From assembly GCF_016909155.1 (NCBI RefSeq), contig NZ_JAFBFG010000001.1, forward strand, positions 124,001 to 188,000: a DNA stretch of 64,000 nt, written 5' to 3'. This DNA is from Chryseomicrobium aureum. Lineage in GTDB: Bacteria; Bacillota; Bacilli; Bacillales_A; Planococcaceae. Each line of letters starts with the position of its first letter. Within the stretch, counting starts at the first letter, position 1. Position numbers and translations under genes: made by a program. Below the pieces are notes generated by a model, which saw nothing but the letters and a program-made list of their open reading frames with translations, did no database searches and was not told the DNA's origin. This document shows positions 34,656 through 43,093 of this stretch, piece by piece.

Positions 34656-36032
34656 GTGGCATTTGAATTCCGCTTACCAGATATTGGAGAAGGTATCCAT
34701 GAGGGAGAAATCGTTAAATGGTTCGTAAAAGCTGGCGACGAAATCAACGAAGACGATATTCTATGTGAAGTACAAAACGACAAAGCTGTCGTTGAAATTC
34801 CTTCACCTGTTAAAGGGAAAGTCGAAGAAGTGTTGGTTGAAGAAGGGACGGTTGCCGTTGTAGGTGACGTACTTGTTCGAATTGACGCTCCTGGTTATGA
34901 AGACTTGAAGTTTAAAGGCGACGATAAAGAGGACGCACCTTCTAAAACTGAAGAACAGGTGCAAGCAACTGCAGAAGCAGGACAAGACGTAGACAAAGCG
35001 CCTGCAGCTGAATCGAAAGAAACTGAAAAACAAGAAACGAAAGAGCAGCCAGAACCTGTTGAGCAAAAAGAGAAACCAAAAGGTTCTGAGCGCATCATTG
35101 CAATGCCTTCTGTACGCAAATTCGCTCGTGATAACGGTGTGGAAATTAGTGAAGTTTCAGGCAGTGGGAAAAATGGTCGAATCATGAAAGAAGATATTGA
35201 AGACTTCATGAATGGGGATCAATCACCTAAAGCTGAAGCTTCAGGACCAGCTGCAGAGACGGAAGCTGCGACTGAAACTGCTAAAGAAGAAGCACCTAAA
35301 AAATCTACTCCACAAGTTTCTGAAGGTGAATTCCCAGAAACGCGTGAGAAAATCTCTGGAATCCGTAAAGCTATCGCGAAAGCAATGGTTCACTCGAAGC
35401 ATACCGCTCCTCACGTAACGCTTATGGATGAAGTAGATGTGACAGAACTAGTTGCACACCGTAAGAAGTTTAAAGAAATCGCTGCTGAAAAAGAAATTAA
35501 GTTGACGTACCTACCATATGTCGTAAAAGCATTGGTAAGCACGCTTCGTGAATTCCCAGCGTTGAACGTTTCTTACGATGATGATGCACAAGAAATTGTA
35601 CACAAACACTATTACAATATTGGAATCGCAGCAGATACTGAAAAGGGTCTACTGGTTCCAGTTATTAAAAATGCAGACCGTAAATCGATGTTTGCGATTT
35701 CAGATGAAATCAACACACTTGCGACGAAAGCACGTGACGGCAAATTAAGCCCACAAGAAATGAAAGGTGCTTCATGCTCGATTACAAATATCGGATCAGC
35801 TGGAGGCCAATGGTTTACACCAGTTATCAACCATCCTGAGGTAGCAATTTTAGGAATTGGTCGAATTTCTGAGAAGCCTGTCATTAAAAATGGTGAAATT
35901 GTAGCTGCACCTGTGTTAGCATTATCATTGAGCTTTGATCACCGTATGGTGGATGGTGCAACTGCCCAACATGCGCTGAATCACATCAAACGATTACTGG
36001 GTAACCCAGAACATCTATTAATGGAGGCGTAA
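34656..36032 (+). CDS. pdhC: Dihydrolipoamide acetyltransferase (PDH E2)
   Basis: This 458-residue core protein has one lipoyl domain (residues 1-80, lipoylated K43 in NDKAVVE), an acidic Glu/Ala/Pro-rich linker, an E3/E1-binding domain (about 145-180, [15 protein letters not shown]), a second flexible linker, and the catalytic domain ending with SFDHRMVDG (His and Asp of the acyltransferase site). The start is GTG behind AAAGGATG. A single lipoyl domain is the usual Gram-positive form. Confidence 0.96.
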   Translation: MAFEFRLPDIGEGIHEGEIVKWFVKAGDEINEDDILCEVQNDKAVVEIPSPVKGKVEEVLVEEGTVAVVGDVLVRIDAPGYEDLKFKGDDKEDAPSKTEEQVQATAEAGQDVDKAPAAESKETEKQETKEQPEPVEQKEKPKGSERIIAMPSVRKFARDNGVEISEVSGSGKNGRIMKEDIEDFMNGDQSPKAEASGPAAETEAATETAKEEAPKKSTPQVSEGEFPETREKISGIRKAIAKAMVHSKHTAPHVTLMDEVDVTELVAHRKKFKEIAAEKEIKLTYLPYVVKALVSTLREFPALNVSYDDDAQEIVHKHYYNIGIAADTEKGLLVPVIKNADRKSMFAISDEINTLATKARDGKLSPQEMKGASCSITNIGSAGGQWFTPVINHPEVAILGIGRISEKPVIKNGEIVAAPVLALSLSFDHRMVDGATAQHALNHIKRLLGNPEHLLMEA

Positions 36033-36037
36033 AAACT

Positions 36038-37450
36038 ATGGTAGTAGGAGATTTCCCAATCGAAGTAGATACACTGGTCGTTGGATCAGGCCCTGGTGGT
36101 TATGTTGCAGCCATTCGTGCAGCACAAACAGGACAAAAAGTAACAGTTGTTGAAAAAGAGCACATCGGTGGCGTATGTCTAAATTTTGGTTGTATTCCTT
36201 CAAAGGCGTTGATTTCTGTAGGTCACCGCTTTGAACAAGCGAAACACTCAGATAACATGGGTATCACTGCTTCTGAAGTGAAAATTGATTTCTCTAAAGC
36301 ACAGGAGTTCAAAAACAGCGTAGTTAAGAAATTAACAAACGGTGTTTCTGGTCTATTAAAAGGCAATGGTGTTGAAGTTGTAGACGGTGAAGCTTACTTT
36401 GTCGATGCAAACACTGTGCGCATCATGAAAGAAGACAGCGCGCAAACTTACAAATTCAAACATGCAATCATTGCAACAGGCTCACGTCCAGTTGAAATTC
36501 CGACTTTCAAATATTCAAAACGTGTGATTAACTCAACAGGTGCATTAGCACTTGATGAGGTACCTGGTAAGTTAGTAGTAATCGGTGGTGGATACATTGG
36601 GACAGAATTAGGAACTGCTTATGCAAACCTAGGTTCTGAAGTAACAATCATCGAAGGTGGAAACGACATCTTAGCTGGTTTTGAAAAACAAATGACACAA
36701 ATCGTGAAAAAAGCTCTTAAGAAAAAAGGAGTCGAAGTAGCGGTAAAGGCGTCTGCTAAAGGTGTTGAAGAGACAGATACTGGCGTAAAAGTTACTTATG
36801 AAGTTGGCGGAGAAGAAAAAACAATCGAAGCTGACTATGCTTTAGTAACTGTTGGTCGTCGTCCAAACACGGATGAAATCGGTCTTGAAGAAATCGGCAT
36901 CAAATTCGGTGAGCGTGGTTTGATCGAAGTAGATGAGCAGTGCCGTACAAGTGTAGACAATATCTATGCAATCGGTGATATCGTGGCAGGTCCTCAACTT
37001 GCACACAAAGCTTCTTACGAGGGTAAAGTGGCTGCTGAAGCAATCGCTGGAGAAAAATCAGTTGTGGATTACCTTGCAATCCCAGCTGTATGTTTCACAG
37101 ATCCAGAATTGGCAACAGTTGGTCTTTCTGAAGAACAAGCAAAAGCGGAAGGGTACGAAGTGAACGCTGGGAAATTCCCATTCGGCGCAAACGGTCGTGC
37201 ACTTGCTCTTGATGCAACAGATGGCTTCGTGAAACTTGTTTCACGTAAAGAAGACGGATTACTACTTGGTGCTCAAATTGTAGGTCAAGGTGCATCAGAC
37301 ATGATCGCTGAACTTGGTCTAGCAATTGAAGCAGGCATGACGGTGGAAGACATCGCTATGACAATCCATGCTCACCCAACGCTTGGTGAGATTTCAATGG
37401 AAGCTGCTGAAGTTGTAATGGGTCACCCTATCCACATCTTAAGCAAATAA
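36038..37450 (+). CDS. pdhD: Dihydrolipoamide dehydrogenase (PDH E3)
   Basis: This 470-residue flavoprotein has an FAD-binding [15 protein letters not shown], the redox disulfide [13 protein letters not shown], an NAD-binding [10 protein letters not shown], and the dimer-interface active-site motif HAHPTLGE. It reoxidises the E2 lipoyl group and is probably shared with the other 2-oxoacid dehydrogenases. It is the last gene of the operon, with a terminator directly after. Confidence 0.96.
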   Translation: MVVGDFPIEVDTLVVGSGPGGYVAAIRAAQTGQKVTVVEKEHIGGVCLNFGCIPSKALISVGHRFEQAKHSDNMGITASEVKIDFSKAQEFKNSVVKKLTNGVSGLLKGNGVEVVDGEAYFVDANTVRIMKEDSAQTYKFKHAIIATGSRPVEIPTFKYSKRVINSTGALALDEVPGKLVVIGGGYIGTELGTAYANLGSEVTIIEGGNDILAGFEKQMTQIVKKALKKKGVEVAVKASAKGVEETDTGVKVTYEVGGEEKTIEADYALVTVGRRPNTDEIGLEEIGIKFGERGLIEVDEQCRTSVDNIYAIGDIVAGPQLAHKASYEGKVAAEAIAGEKSVVDYLAIPAVCFTDPELATVGLSEEQAKAEGYEVNAGKFPFGANGRALALDATDGFVKLVSRKEDGLLLGAQIVGQGASDMIAELGLAIEAGMTVEDIAMTIHAHPTLGEISMEAAEVVMGHPIHILSK

Positions 37451-37456
37451 TTTCCT

Positions 37457-37485
37457 AAACCCTACCTGAAAAGGTAGGGTTTTTT
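37457..37485 (+). terminator. Terminator of the pdh operon
   Basis: An 11-bp stem (AAACCCTACCT / AGGTAGGGTTT) with a GAAA loop is followed by a T-run. Confidence 0.93.
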
Positions 37486-37517
37486 GGTATACTGGCTACA
37501 GAAAGGGTGTGTCATCT

Positions 37518-38336
37518 ATGAAAAAACAGCTGATCGGCGTTGCTGCACTTGGATTATTACTTGCAGCTTGTAGTGATGAACAGACGGCAGAACCTGAATT
37601 TCAAGAGCCCGCTCAGGAAGTCAAGCCAGAGGAACCTGAAGAGGTGGAGGAAGTTGAAGAAGTAGGGGGCGAAGAAGACGTGGTCGAGCCCGTTGCTGCT
37701 GAACCGTTGTACAAATTGAATGAAGCAAACTGGACGTTGGTACCTATTGAGCAAGCGGAAGAAAAAGTAGTACTTCTTACAATTGATGACGCACCGGATA
37801 CATATAGTCTTGAAATGGCAGAAACCCTTGCCCAACTTGAAGTACCTGCCATCTTTTTTGTAAATGGCCACTTTTTAGATACGGATGAAGAAAAAGAAAA
37901 GTTAAAGAAAATTCATGAACTTGGATTTGCTATCGGCAACCATACACAAACTCATCCAAATTTGAAAAACAGCTCGGAAGAACAGCAACAACAAGAAATT
38001 CTTGCATTAAATGACACCATCGAAGACGTGTTGGGAGAGAAACCACAATTCTTCCGAGCACCTTTTGGGGTCAATACAGACTTTAGCCGTGAGCTAGTGA
38101 AGCAAGAAGGCATGTTATTGATGAATTGGACGTACGGATATGATTGGGAGAAAGACTACATGGAAGCTTCCGCACTTGCAGATATTATGGTCAATACACC
38201 GTACTTAACGAACGGTGCAAACTTATTGATGCATGATCGGGAATGGACGGCAGGGGCGCTAGAGCAGATTGTAACGGGCCTTCAGGAGAAGGGTTACGGG
38301 TTTGTAGACCCGGATGAAATTCAAGGTGTGGAATAA
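37518..38336 (+). CDS. Polysaccharide deacetylase (NodB domain) lipoprotein
   Basis: This is a 272-residue extracytoplasmic lipoprotein. Lipobox LLAA-C lies near residue 18, followed by a 35-residue Glu/Pro/Val-rich spacer. The NodB-type deacetylase domain carries TIDDAPD (the two catalytic/metal Asp are kept, while the family's usual TFDDGP is altered), HTQTHPN (metal His) and RAPFGVN. The family acts on N-acetyl groups of peptidoglycan or related glycans; the real substrate is unknown. It sits directly after the pdh terminator with its own -10 (TATACT), and is absent from this position in B. subtilis. I prefer the ATG at 37518 over a GTG three codons earlier. Confidence 0.88.
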   Translation: MKKQLIGVAALGLLLAACSDEQTAEPEFQEPAQEVKPEEPEEVEEVEEVGGEEDVVEPVAAEPLYKLNEANWTLVPIEQAEEKVVLLTIDDAPDTYSLEMAETLAQLEVPAIFFVNGHFLDTDEEKEKLKKIHELGFAIGNHTQTHPNLKNSSEEQQQQEILALNDTIEDVLGEKPQFFRAPFGVNTDFSRELVKQEGMLLMNWTYGYDWEKDYMEASALADIMVNTPYLTNGANLLMHDREWTAGALEQIVTGLQEKGYGFVDPDEIQGVE

Positions 38337-38340
38337 AATT

Positions 38341-38385
38341 AAAACCAGCATTTCTCAAATTGAGTGAGGAATGCTGGTTTTTTTT
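38341..38385 (+). terminator. Terminator of the deacetylase gene
   Basis: AACCAGCATT and CTCA arms pair with TGAG and AATGCTGGTT, followed by eight T residues. The repeat array starts 10 bp later. Confidence 0.92.
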
Positions 38386-38394
38386 CGTGGCGGC

Positions 38395-38543
38395 GTTCTC
38401 CACGTCTAAATCTAAAGTTGAGTGGAATGGAGGGGCTGACTCCAGTGGGATTACAGTCTGCCGTGAGATCCCGCAGGAGCCTGCGACGAGGAAGCTCACG
38501 CAGCGCCCACGGAAAGCAGCCCCGCAGTGGAACTCAACGTTTT
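38395..38543 (-). repeat. Type A intergenic repeat (inverted relative to the 1.6-kb copies)
   Basis: Read on the minus strand it matches the 172-bp unit from GTTGAGTTCCACT through CTCAACTTTAGATTTAGA. It has the same GGGGCTG...CAGCCCC ends and central TCCTCGTCGCAGGCTCCTGC hairpin region. It lacks the GCCGACTGTTCAGAAAT edge, which is replaced by direct fusion to a type B module. Confidence 0.88.
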
Positions 38544-38562
38544 AAAGGAGTTTCGACTCTGA

Positions 38563-38695
38563 ATGAAATCGAGTTGCGCCTCCTAGAAATCCCGCAAGAA
38601 GCCATCGCGGCCCATGAAGCAAAGAGCGCTTCACAGTCCACGCTGTCATCTCGCACAATTTCTAAACAGTCGGCTCCACATCTAACAATTAGTTT
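38563..38695 (-). repeat. Type B intergenic repeat, copy 1
   Basis: On the plus strand the module runs from ATCGAGTTGCGCCTCCTAG to TCGGCTCCACATCTAA, with a TGAAGCAAAGAGCGCTTCA hairpin in the middle. It shares with type A only the edge of about 30 bp that reads AGATGTGGAGCCGACTGTT on the minus strand. Further copies are at 39.03-39.15 kb and 59.13-59.26 kb. Confidence 0.85.
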
Positions 38696-38707
38696 CCATA
38701 ATATGAC

Positions 38708-38783
38708 TTCGGTAGAAGAAATGTGGATTTGGGTATAATAAATCTCAGTTTCGGTAGAAGAAAGTATGGTTTCGGTAGAAGAA
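38708..38783 (+). repeat. Three copies of the 13-mer TTCGGTAGAAGAA
   Basis: The 13-mer occurs at 38708-38720, 38750-38762 and 38771-38783, between two repeat blocks. Copies two and three are both preceded by a short T-rich TTTCGG context. The function is unknown. A hairpin (GCATACAC / GTGTATGC, 38813-38836) follows before the next type A copy. Confidence 0.7.
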
Positions 38784-38837
38784 CGACCGCTCAGTCCACC
38801 AACAAAAAACGAGCATACACCAAAATCTGTGTATGCC

Positions 38838-39027
38838 GGCGTTCTTCGCTTCTAAATCTAAAGTTGACTGGAATGGAGGGGCTGACTCCAGTGGGATTAT
38901 AGTCTGCCGTGAGATCCCTCAGGAGCTTGCGACGAGGAAGCTCACGCAGCGCCCACGGAAAGCAGCCCCGCAGTGGAACTCAACGTTTTACTTTGTACAA
39001 TTTCTGAACAGTCGGCTCCACATCTAA
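38838..39027 (-). repeat. Type A intergenic repeat, complete inverted copy
   Basis: This is a full-length type A unit on the minus strand, including the edge AGATGTGGAGCCGACTGTTC, the AAACGTTGAGTTCCACT arm, the GC-rich core and the closing CTCAACTTTAGATTTAGA. It differs from the copy at 38.4 kb at scattered positions, so the copies are diverging rather than freshly duplicated. Confidence 0.88.
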
Positions 39028-39150
39028 CTGGAATCGAGTTACGCCTCCTAGAAATCCCGCAAGAAGCCATCGCGGCCCATGAAGCAAAGAGCGCTTCACG
39101 GTCCACACTGTCATCTCGCACAATTTCTGAACAGTCGGCTCCACATCTAA
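39028..39150 (-). repeat. Type B intergenic repeat, copy 2
   Basis: It is nearly identical to copy 1 across GCCTCCTAGAAATCCCGC, GCCATCGCGGCCCATGAAGC and the shared edge CAATTTCTGAACAGTCGGCT. It is joined head-to-tail to the preceding type A unit at CCACATCTAA. Confidence 0.85.
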
Positions 39151-39284
39151 CTGGAATCGAGTTCCGAACGCCAGAAACACGCTCCGGAATCCGCCTCACC
39201 CGCAAAGGCCGGAGAGCGCCTTCACGGGCAAGCCGGATTTCCTCGGAGTTTCTAAAGCGGCGTTCTCCACATCTAAATCTAAAA
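39151..39284 (-). repeat. Type C repeat module reaching the speA stop codon
   Basis: The module starts with CTGGAATCGAGTT as type B does, then has a different GC-rich core (CACGCTCCGGAATCCGCC...) and ends GCGTTCTCCACATCTAAATCTAAA. On the minus strand this end reads TTTAGATTTAGATGTGGAG and includes the speA stop TAG. Confidence 0.7.
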
Positions 39285-40748
39285 AATCGCTTTCGTCTCT
39301 TTAATCACATGAATCATCTCAAGCGTATCGTCTTCCGGCCCTTGAACCGGTAAACCTGCTTCAATATTCATTGCGATATAGTCGATATTATCTTGCGTAA
39401 TGATTTCCCCTGGAATGAATATTGGAATACCTGGTGGGTACACCATTACAAACTCTGCAGAAATGCGTCCTGCCGCTTCTGATAACTTCATTGTTTCTGT
39501 TTTTGCATAAAATGCATCACGCGGAGACATCGCAAGAGCCGGAATTTCTGGCAAAGTTACTTCTGTTTCTTTAATTTCAGCGTCTGACTCAAATGCAGCA
39601 GACATACGTATCAAAGCATTGATCAACAAATTGACCTCTTTGCGTGAGTCACCAAGTGTGATCAAACACAAAATGTTATACAAGTCGGAAAGCTCAACTT
39701 CGATGTTCGCTTTTTCACGCAGCCATTTTTCTGCATCGTAGCCCGTGATACCCAAATCTTTTACACTGATCAAGATTTTAGTAGGGTCCATATCATAAGT
39801 TGCTGATGTGCGTAACTTCTCGACTCCTGCACAGTACAAGTGAGGGATAGAATTAATACGTTTTCGTGCATCTTTAGAAATCTTAATCGCTTGATCAATC
39901 AAATCATATCCATGAATCGCAAGTTGACGTCTTGCCGTATCTAAAGACGCCAGCAGTGGATAGGAAGTAGATGTTGTTGTTAACATCGATAATATCGATT
40001 GAACACGTTTTGATGACACAAGTCCTTCACGAACGTTCAACACAGATGTTTGGGTCATCGAACCACCTAATTTATGAACAGATGTCGCAGCCATGTCGGC
40101 TCCAGCTTCCATTGCAGAAATCGGGAGTTTATTGTGGAAGTGAATGTGAACGCCGTGTGCTTCATCAACAACGACCGGAATATCACGAGAATGAGCCAGA
40201 TCGACAATGCGCTTTAAATCCGCTGCAAATCCAAAATATGTCGGGTTAATGACGAGTAAGCCACTAGCATCAGGGTGTGCATCTAGAGCGCGTTCTACAG
40301 ATTCTGCAGAAATCCCGTGAGAGATTCCCAGTTCCGTATCGACTTCTGGATGAATAAAGACTGGAATTGCGCCTGCAAATACAATTGCAGACATAATGGA
40401 TTTGTGAACATTACGAGGAACTAATAACTTATCTCCCGGTCCACAAATTGTTAATATCATTGTCATGATGGCACCACTTGTCCCTTGAACAGAGAAAAAT
40501 GTGGCGTCAGCACCAAACGCTTCTGCGGCTAAATGTTGGGCATCTTTAATGGCACCTTTAGGAGAATGAAGATCATCCAGAGGGGCAATATTAATCAAAT
40601 CGATCGACAATACATTATCGCCAACGAACTCTCGAAATGCCGGGTCAATTCCTTGTCCTTTTTTATGACCAGGAATGTGGAACTGAATCGGATGCCTGTT
40701 ACGGTGCTTGAGAAGAGCATCGAACAGGGGAGTTTCTAATTGTGACAA
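39279..40748 (-). CDS. speA: Arginine decarboxylase SpeA (Orn/Lys/Arg decarboxylase class I)
   Basis: This 489-residue PLP-dependent enzyme converts arginine to agmatine for polyamine synthesis. It contains FHIPGHKKGQG, SVQGTSGAIMTMI, DEAHGVH, and the PLP-lysine motif TSVHKLGGSMTQ (Lys near residue 216). The C-terminal domain ends GLPVQGPEDDTLEMIHVIKE. It follows B. subtilis SpeA along its length. The start is TTG at 40748 (SQLETPLFDALLK) with AAAGGTGG upstream. Its TAG stop lies in the edge of the repeat array. It complements potABCD in maintaining polyamine levels. Confidence 0.92.
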   Translation of the reverse strand: MSQLETPLFDALLKHRNRHPIQFHIPGHKKGQGIDPAFREFVGDNVLSIDLINIAPLDDLHSPKGAIKDAQHLAAEAFGADATFFSVQGTSGAIMTMILTICGPGDKLLVPRNVHKSIMSAIVFAGAIPVFIHPEVDTELGISHGISAESVERALDAHPDASGLLVINPTYFGFAADLKRIVDLAHSRDIPVVVDEAHGVHIHFHNKLPISAMEAGADMAATSVHKLGGSMTQTSVLNVREGLVSSKRVQSILSMLTTTSTSYPLLASLDTARRQLAIHGYDLIDQAIKISKDARKRINSIPHLYCAGVEKLRTSATYDMDPTKILISVKDLGITGYDAEKWLREKANIEVELSDLYNILCLITLGDSRKEVNLLINALIRMSAAFESDAEIKETEVTLPEIPALAMSPRDAFYAKTETMKLSEAAGRISAEFVMVYPPGIPIFIPGEIITQDNIDYIAMNIEAGLPVQGPEDDTLEMIHVIKETKAIF

Positions 40749-40854
40749 CGTGCTAACCACCTTTATTGTTGAAATAGAAAACAAGTGAAGTATAGCATTT
40801 CCATGCTACTAAAGAAAGTAAAAAATTGATAGACTGAAAGAGGGAGGGATAGAG

Positions 40855-41808
40855 ATGAAAACACGTGTTACAGAATTGCTAGGGATTGAATTTCCAATCA
40901 TTCAAGGGGGGCTTGCCTACCTTGCCTATTCCGATTTATGTGCTGCCGTTTCAAATGCTGGTGGACTCGGACAAATCACGGCCATGAGCTTGCCGGGGCC
41001 GGAAGAGTTACGAGCAGAGATTAAGCGCGTTCGTGAGTTGACGGACAAACCATTTGGCGTAAACTACGCAATCGGGCAGCACGGACGTCCGTTTGAGCAT
41101 ATGCTACAAGTAGCAATTGATGAAGAGGTTCCTGTAGTGACCATGACAGGAGGAAATCCTGCGCCACTATTTGACATGTTACGAGATGTCCCTGTTAAGA
41201 AGCTCGTTCTAGTAGCGGCTGTTCGGCAAGCAGTGAAAGCGCAAGAATTAGGTGCAGATGCCGTAATGGTCGTTGGGCAAGAAGGGGGAGGGCATCTTGG
41301 ACGCGATGACGTTTCTACTCAAATACTAATTCGTAAAGTGACAGATTCGGTTCATATACCTGTAATCGCTTCAGGCGGAATCGCGGATGGATATGGAATT
41401 ATGTCAGCCTTGGCACTTGGTGCAGAAGGTGTGGAGATGGGAACACGCTTTATTGCAACAAAAGAATGTGTGCATGCATCAGAAACTTATAAACAAGCGA
41501 TTCTCACAGCGGGTGAGCAAGACACGGTCGTTATAAAGCGTAGTATCGGTGCGCCGGCACGTGCCTTGAAATCTGAATGGACAGAGCGCATCCTTGCTAT
41601 TGAGAGTGAGACGCCAGAATATGAAGCTCTTAAAAACTATATTAGTGGGGAAGCAAATAAAAAGTTTATATACGAAGGACATGCGCATGAAGGCTTTGGC
41701 TGGGCGGGACAAGCGGTTGGCTTAATTGATGATGTGCCATCCGTCGAAGAACTTTTTGAGCGTATTTCGAAACAAATCAATGATGTAAAAGAAAGATGGT
41801 GTAACTGA
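40855..41808 (+). CDS. Nitronate monooxygenase / FMN-dependent NPD family protein
   Basis: This 317-residue TIM-barrel flavoprotein of the 2-nitropropane dioxygenase/FabK superfamily contains PIIQGGLAYLAY, GGLGQIT, GVNYAIG, the VGQEGGGHLGRDD phosphate/active-site region and VIASGGIADGYGI. Nitronate monooxygenase and enoyl-ACP reductase (FabK) cannot be separated by eye. GGAGGGATAGAG precedes the ATG. Its stop overlaps the start of yktA (TGATG), so the two are translated together. It is an insertion relative to the B. subtilis speA-yktA order. Confidence 0.85.
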   Translation: MKTRVTELLGIEFPIIQGGLAYLAYSDLCAAVSNAGGLGQITAMSLPGPEELRAEIKRVRELTDKPFGVNYAIGQHGRPFEHMLQVAIDEEVPVVTMTGGNPAPLFDMLRDVPVKKLVLVAAVRQAVKAQELGADAVMVVGQEGGGHLGRDDVSTQILIRKVTDSVHIPVIASGGIADGYGIMSALALGAEGVEMGTRFIATKECVHASETYKQAILTAGEQDTVVIKRSIGAPARALKSEWTERILAIESETPEYEALKNYISGEANKKFIYEGHAHEGFGWAGQAVGLIDDVPSVEELFERISKQINDVKERWCN

Positions 41809-42089
41809 TGGCAAATGAGTATAGCTATCCGCTGGAATTCGACTGGACGACAGAAGAAATCGTTGCTGTGATCGAGTTTTATCAAGTCGTCGAGGCAGCT
41901 TACGAAAAAGGGACAACGCGTGATACTGTGATGACACACTATAAACGCTTCAAAGAAGTGGTGCGTTCAATCGCTGAAGAAAAAACTTCATTCCGAGAGT
42001 TTGAGGGAGTGAGTGGGTATGCTGCATACCCAGTGGTGAAAGCTGCAAAAGAAGGGCAAGAAAAAATTAAAATCATGAAAAAGAACTAA
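41808..42089 (+). CDS. yktA: UPF0223 family protein (YktA)
   Basis: This 93-residue helical cytoplasmic protein (YSYPLEFDWTTEEIVAVIEFYQVVEAAYEKG) is recognisable as UPF0223/YktA. Its start codon overlaps the stop of the preceding gene. The last codons (AAC TAA ACGG) form the left arm of a hairpin shared with yktB. The function is unknown. Confidence 0.9.
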   Translation: MANEYSYPLEFDWTTEEIVAVIEFYQVVEAAYEKGTTRDTVMTHYKRFKEVVRSIAEEKTSFREFEGVSGYAAYPVVKAAKEGQEKIKIMKKN

Positions 42090-42110
42090 ACGGCACAAGC
42101 CGTTTAGTTC
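42077..42110 (-). terminator. Symmetric hairpin carrying both convergent stop codons
   Basis: GAACTAAACGGC pairs perfectly with GCCGTTTAGTTC. Both yktA and yktB end AAC TAA ACGG, each stop lying in one arm. A T-run follows only on the minus strand (TTCTTTTTC), so it is a good terminator for yktB and a weak one for yktA. Confidence 0.8.
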
Positions 42111-42718
42111 AGTGAAGTCATTTCACGATAGAGTGGAAGTAACTCCTCAAATGTTTCATCGACAAACTGATAAAACTCTTTTTTCGACAGGGCAGCTGCT
42201 TCATCGACGTTTAGGTGACGTCCGATGACGAGCTCGCCTTTTTTTATTGTGCGAAGACGTGTCAAATAGTGACTCGTCGTGGGTTTTGTAATCGGTTCAG
42301 CATCTGGTTTCATGTGGTCACCTGCAATCAAGAAATCGCTCGGCAAGGATGTAATCAAAGACGTTTTTTTACCGAGACGATCCGCAATTGCCGATTTAGT
42401 CGGCGCTTCATAAATCACAGCGAGAATGACAAAGAGGTGACTTTCCCATAATCCGATTTGAAAGTGTGGCAATGCTTTGTAGCCGCGCTTATAAGGTGCA
42501 AAGGCTACCCAACTATCTTTAGGTGGATTGACCGTTCTGCGTGCATGCTTGGCGACATGTGGAAACATTTCGTGACCAAGCTTTGCAGCAAGTTCATCCG
42601 AAAAATGAGCCCCTAGCTCATGAAATTTCGGTCGAATATGTGTCTCAAGTCCCTCCATTCTAGCCTCGAGTCCTTCTTTTTTAAATACGTTGAAATCTTT
42701 TTTTGTCCAATAACTCAT
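42104..42718 (-). CDS. yktB: DUF1054 / UPF0637 family protein (YktB)
   Basis: This 204-residue cytoplasmic protein has the family sequences MSYWTKKDFNVFKKEGLEARM, PPKDSWVAFAPYKRGYKALPHFQIGLW and HYLTRLRTIKKGELVIGRH. It matches B. subtilis YktB (about 212 residues). The ATG at 42718 is behind AAAGGAG; longer in-frame starts upstream would run through the divergent promoter region. The function is unknown. Confidence 0.9.
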   Translation of the reverse strand: MSYWTKKDFNVFKKEGLEARMEGLETHIRPKFHELGAHFSDELAAKLGHEMFPHVAKHARRTVNPPKDSWVAFAPYKRGYKALPHFQIGLWESHLFVILAVIYEAPTKSAIADRLGKKTSLITSLPSDFLIAGDHMKPDAEPITKPTTSHYLTRLRTIKKGELVIGRHLNVDEAAALSKKEFYQFVDETFEELLPLYREMTSLN

Positions 42719-42805
42719 GAAAAAACTCCTTTCCTCTAGGTTTAGTTTATATGACATCCGGGTAAAAATCTTGTAACAAGTATTCGACAGAAAGGGGGAC
42801 TTACA

Positions 42806-42997
42806 ATGCGCCAAGTCATTCACATTGTTCGAAAAGATGAGATAGACAAACAGAGAAAGCAAATGCTAGAGCTAGATCTTGATTATTTCTTAGCTTCCTT
42901 GCATGATGCTATCGAGAGACAAGACAAAAAAGAGATAGAAGGCGTAAAACACCGACTTTTCGAAATCACAAATGAACTGAAGGAGTTATCGACCTAA
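42806..42997 (+). CDS. YkzI-like small protein (63 aa)
   Basis: This 63-residue highly charged helical protein (MRQVIHIVRKDEIDKQRKQMLELDLDYFLASLHDAIERQDKKEI) has a strong ribosome site (AAGGGGG, 7 bases) and its own terminator. The position between yktB and suhB corresponds to ykzI in B. subtilis; I base the name on position and size, not on a remembered alignment. The function is unknown. Confidence 0.7.
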   Translation: MRQVIHIVRKDEIDKQRKQMLELDLDYFLASLHDAIERQDKKEIEGVKHRLFEITNELKELST

Positions 42998-43015
42998 TGA
43001 AGAGCTTAATAACGT

Positions 43016-43057
43016 AAAGCACCCACTGCAACTTTAATGCCAGAGGGTGCTTTTTTT
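43016..43057 (+). terminator. Terminator after the ykzI-like gene
   Basis: AAAGCACCC pairs with GGGTGCTTT, with an inner CTG/CAG pair, followed by seven T residues. Confidence 0.9.
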
Positions 43058-43093
43058 GTTACACTAAAACCACGTACAGGAGGTGGAGAACAA

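Noticed and set aside
38395-39284. Possible CRISPR array
   Set aside because: Units are over 100 bp, the interiors are also repeated, and there are no unique spacers of uniform length or cas genes.
38364-39353. Several frames of 60-126 codons across the repeat array
   Set aside because: They cross module junctions, have no start signals and follow the repeat copies. A protein-coding role is not supported.
42719-42862. Upstream in-frame extension of yktB
   Set aside because: It runs through the divergent ykzI-like start, and the strong AAAGGAG site supports the shorter form.
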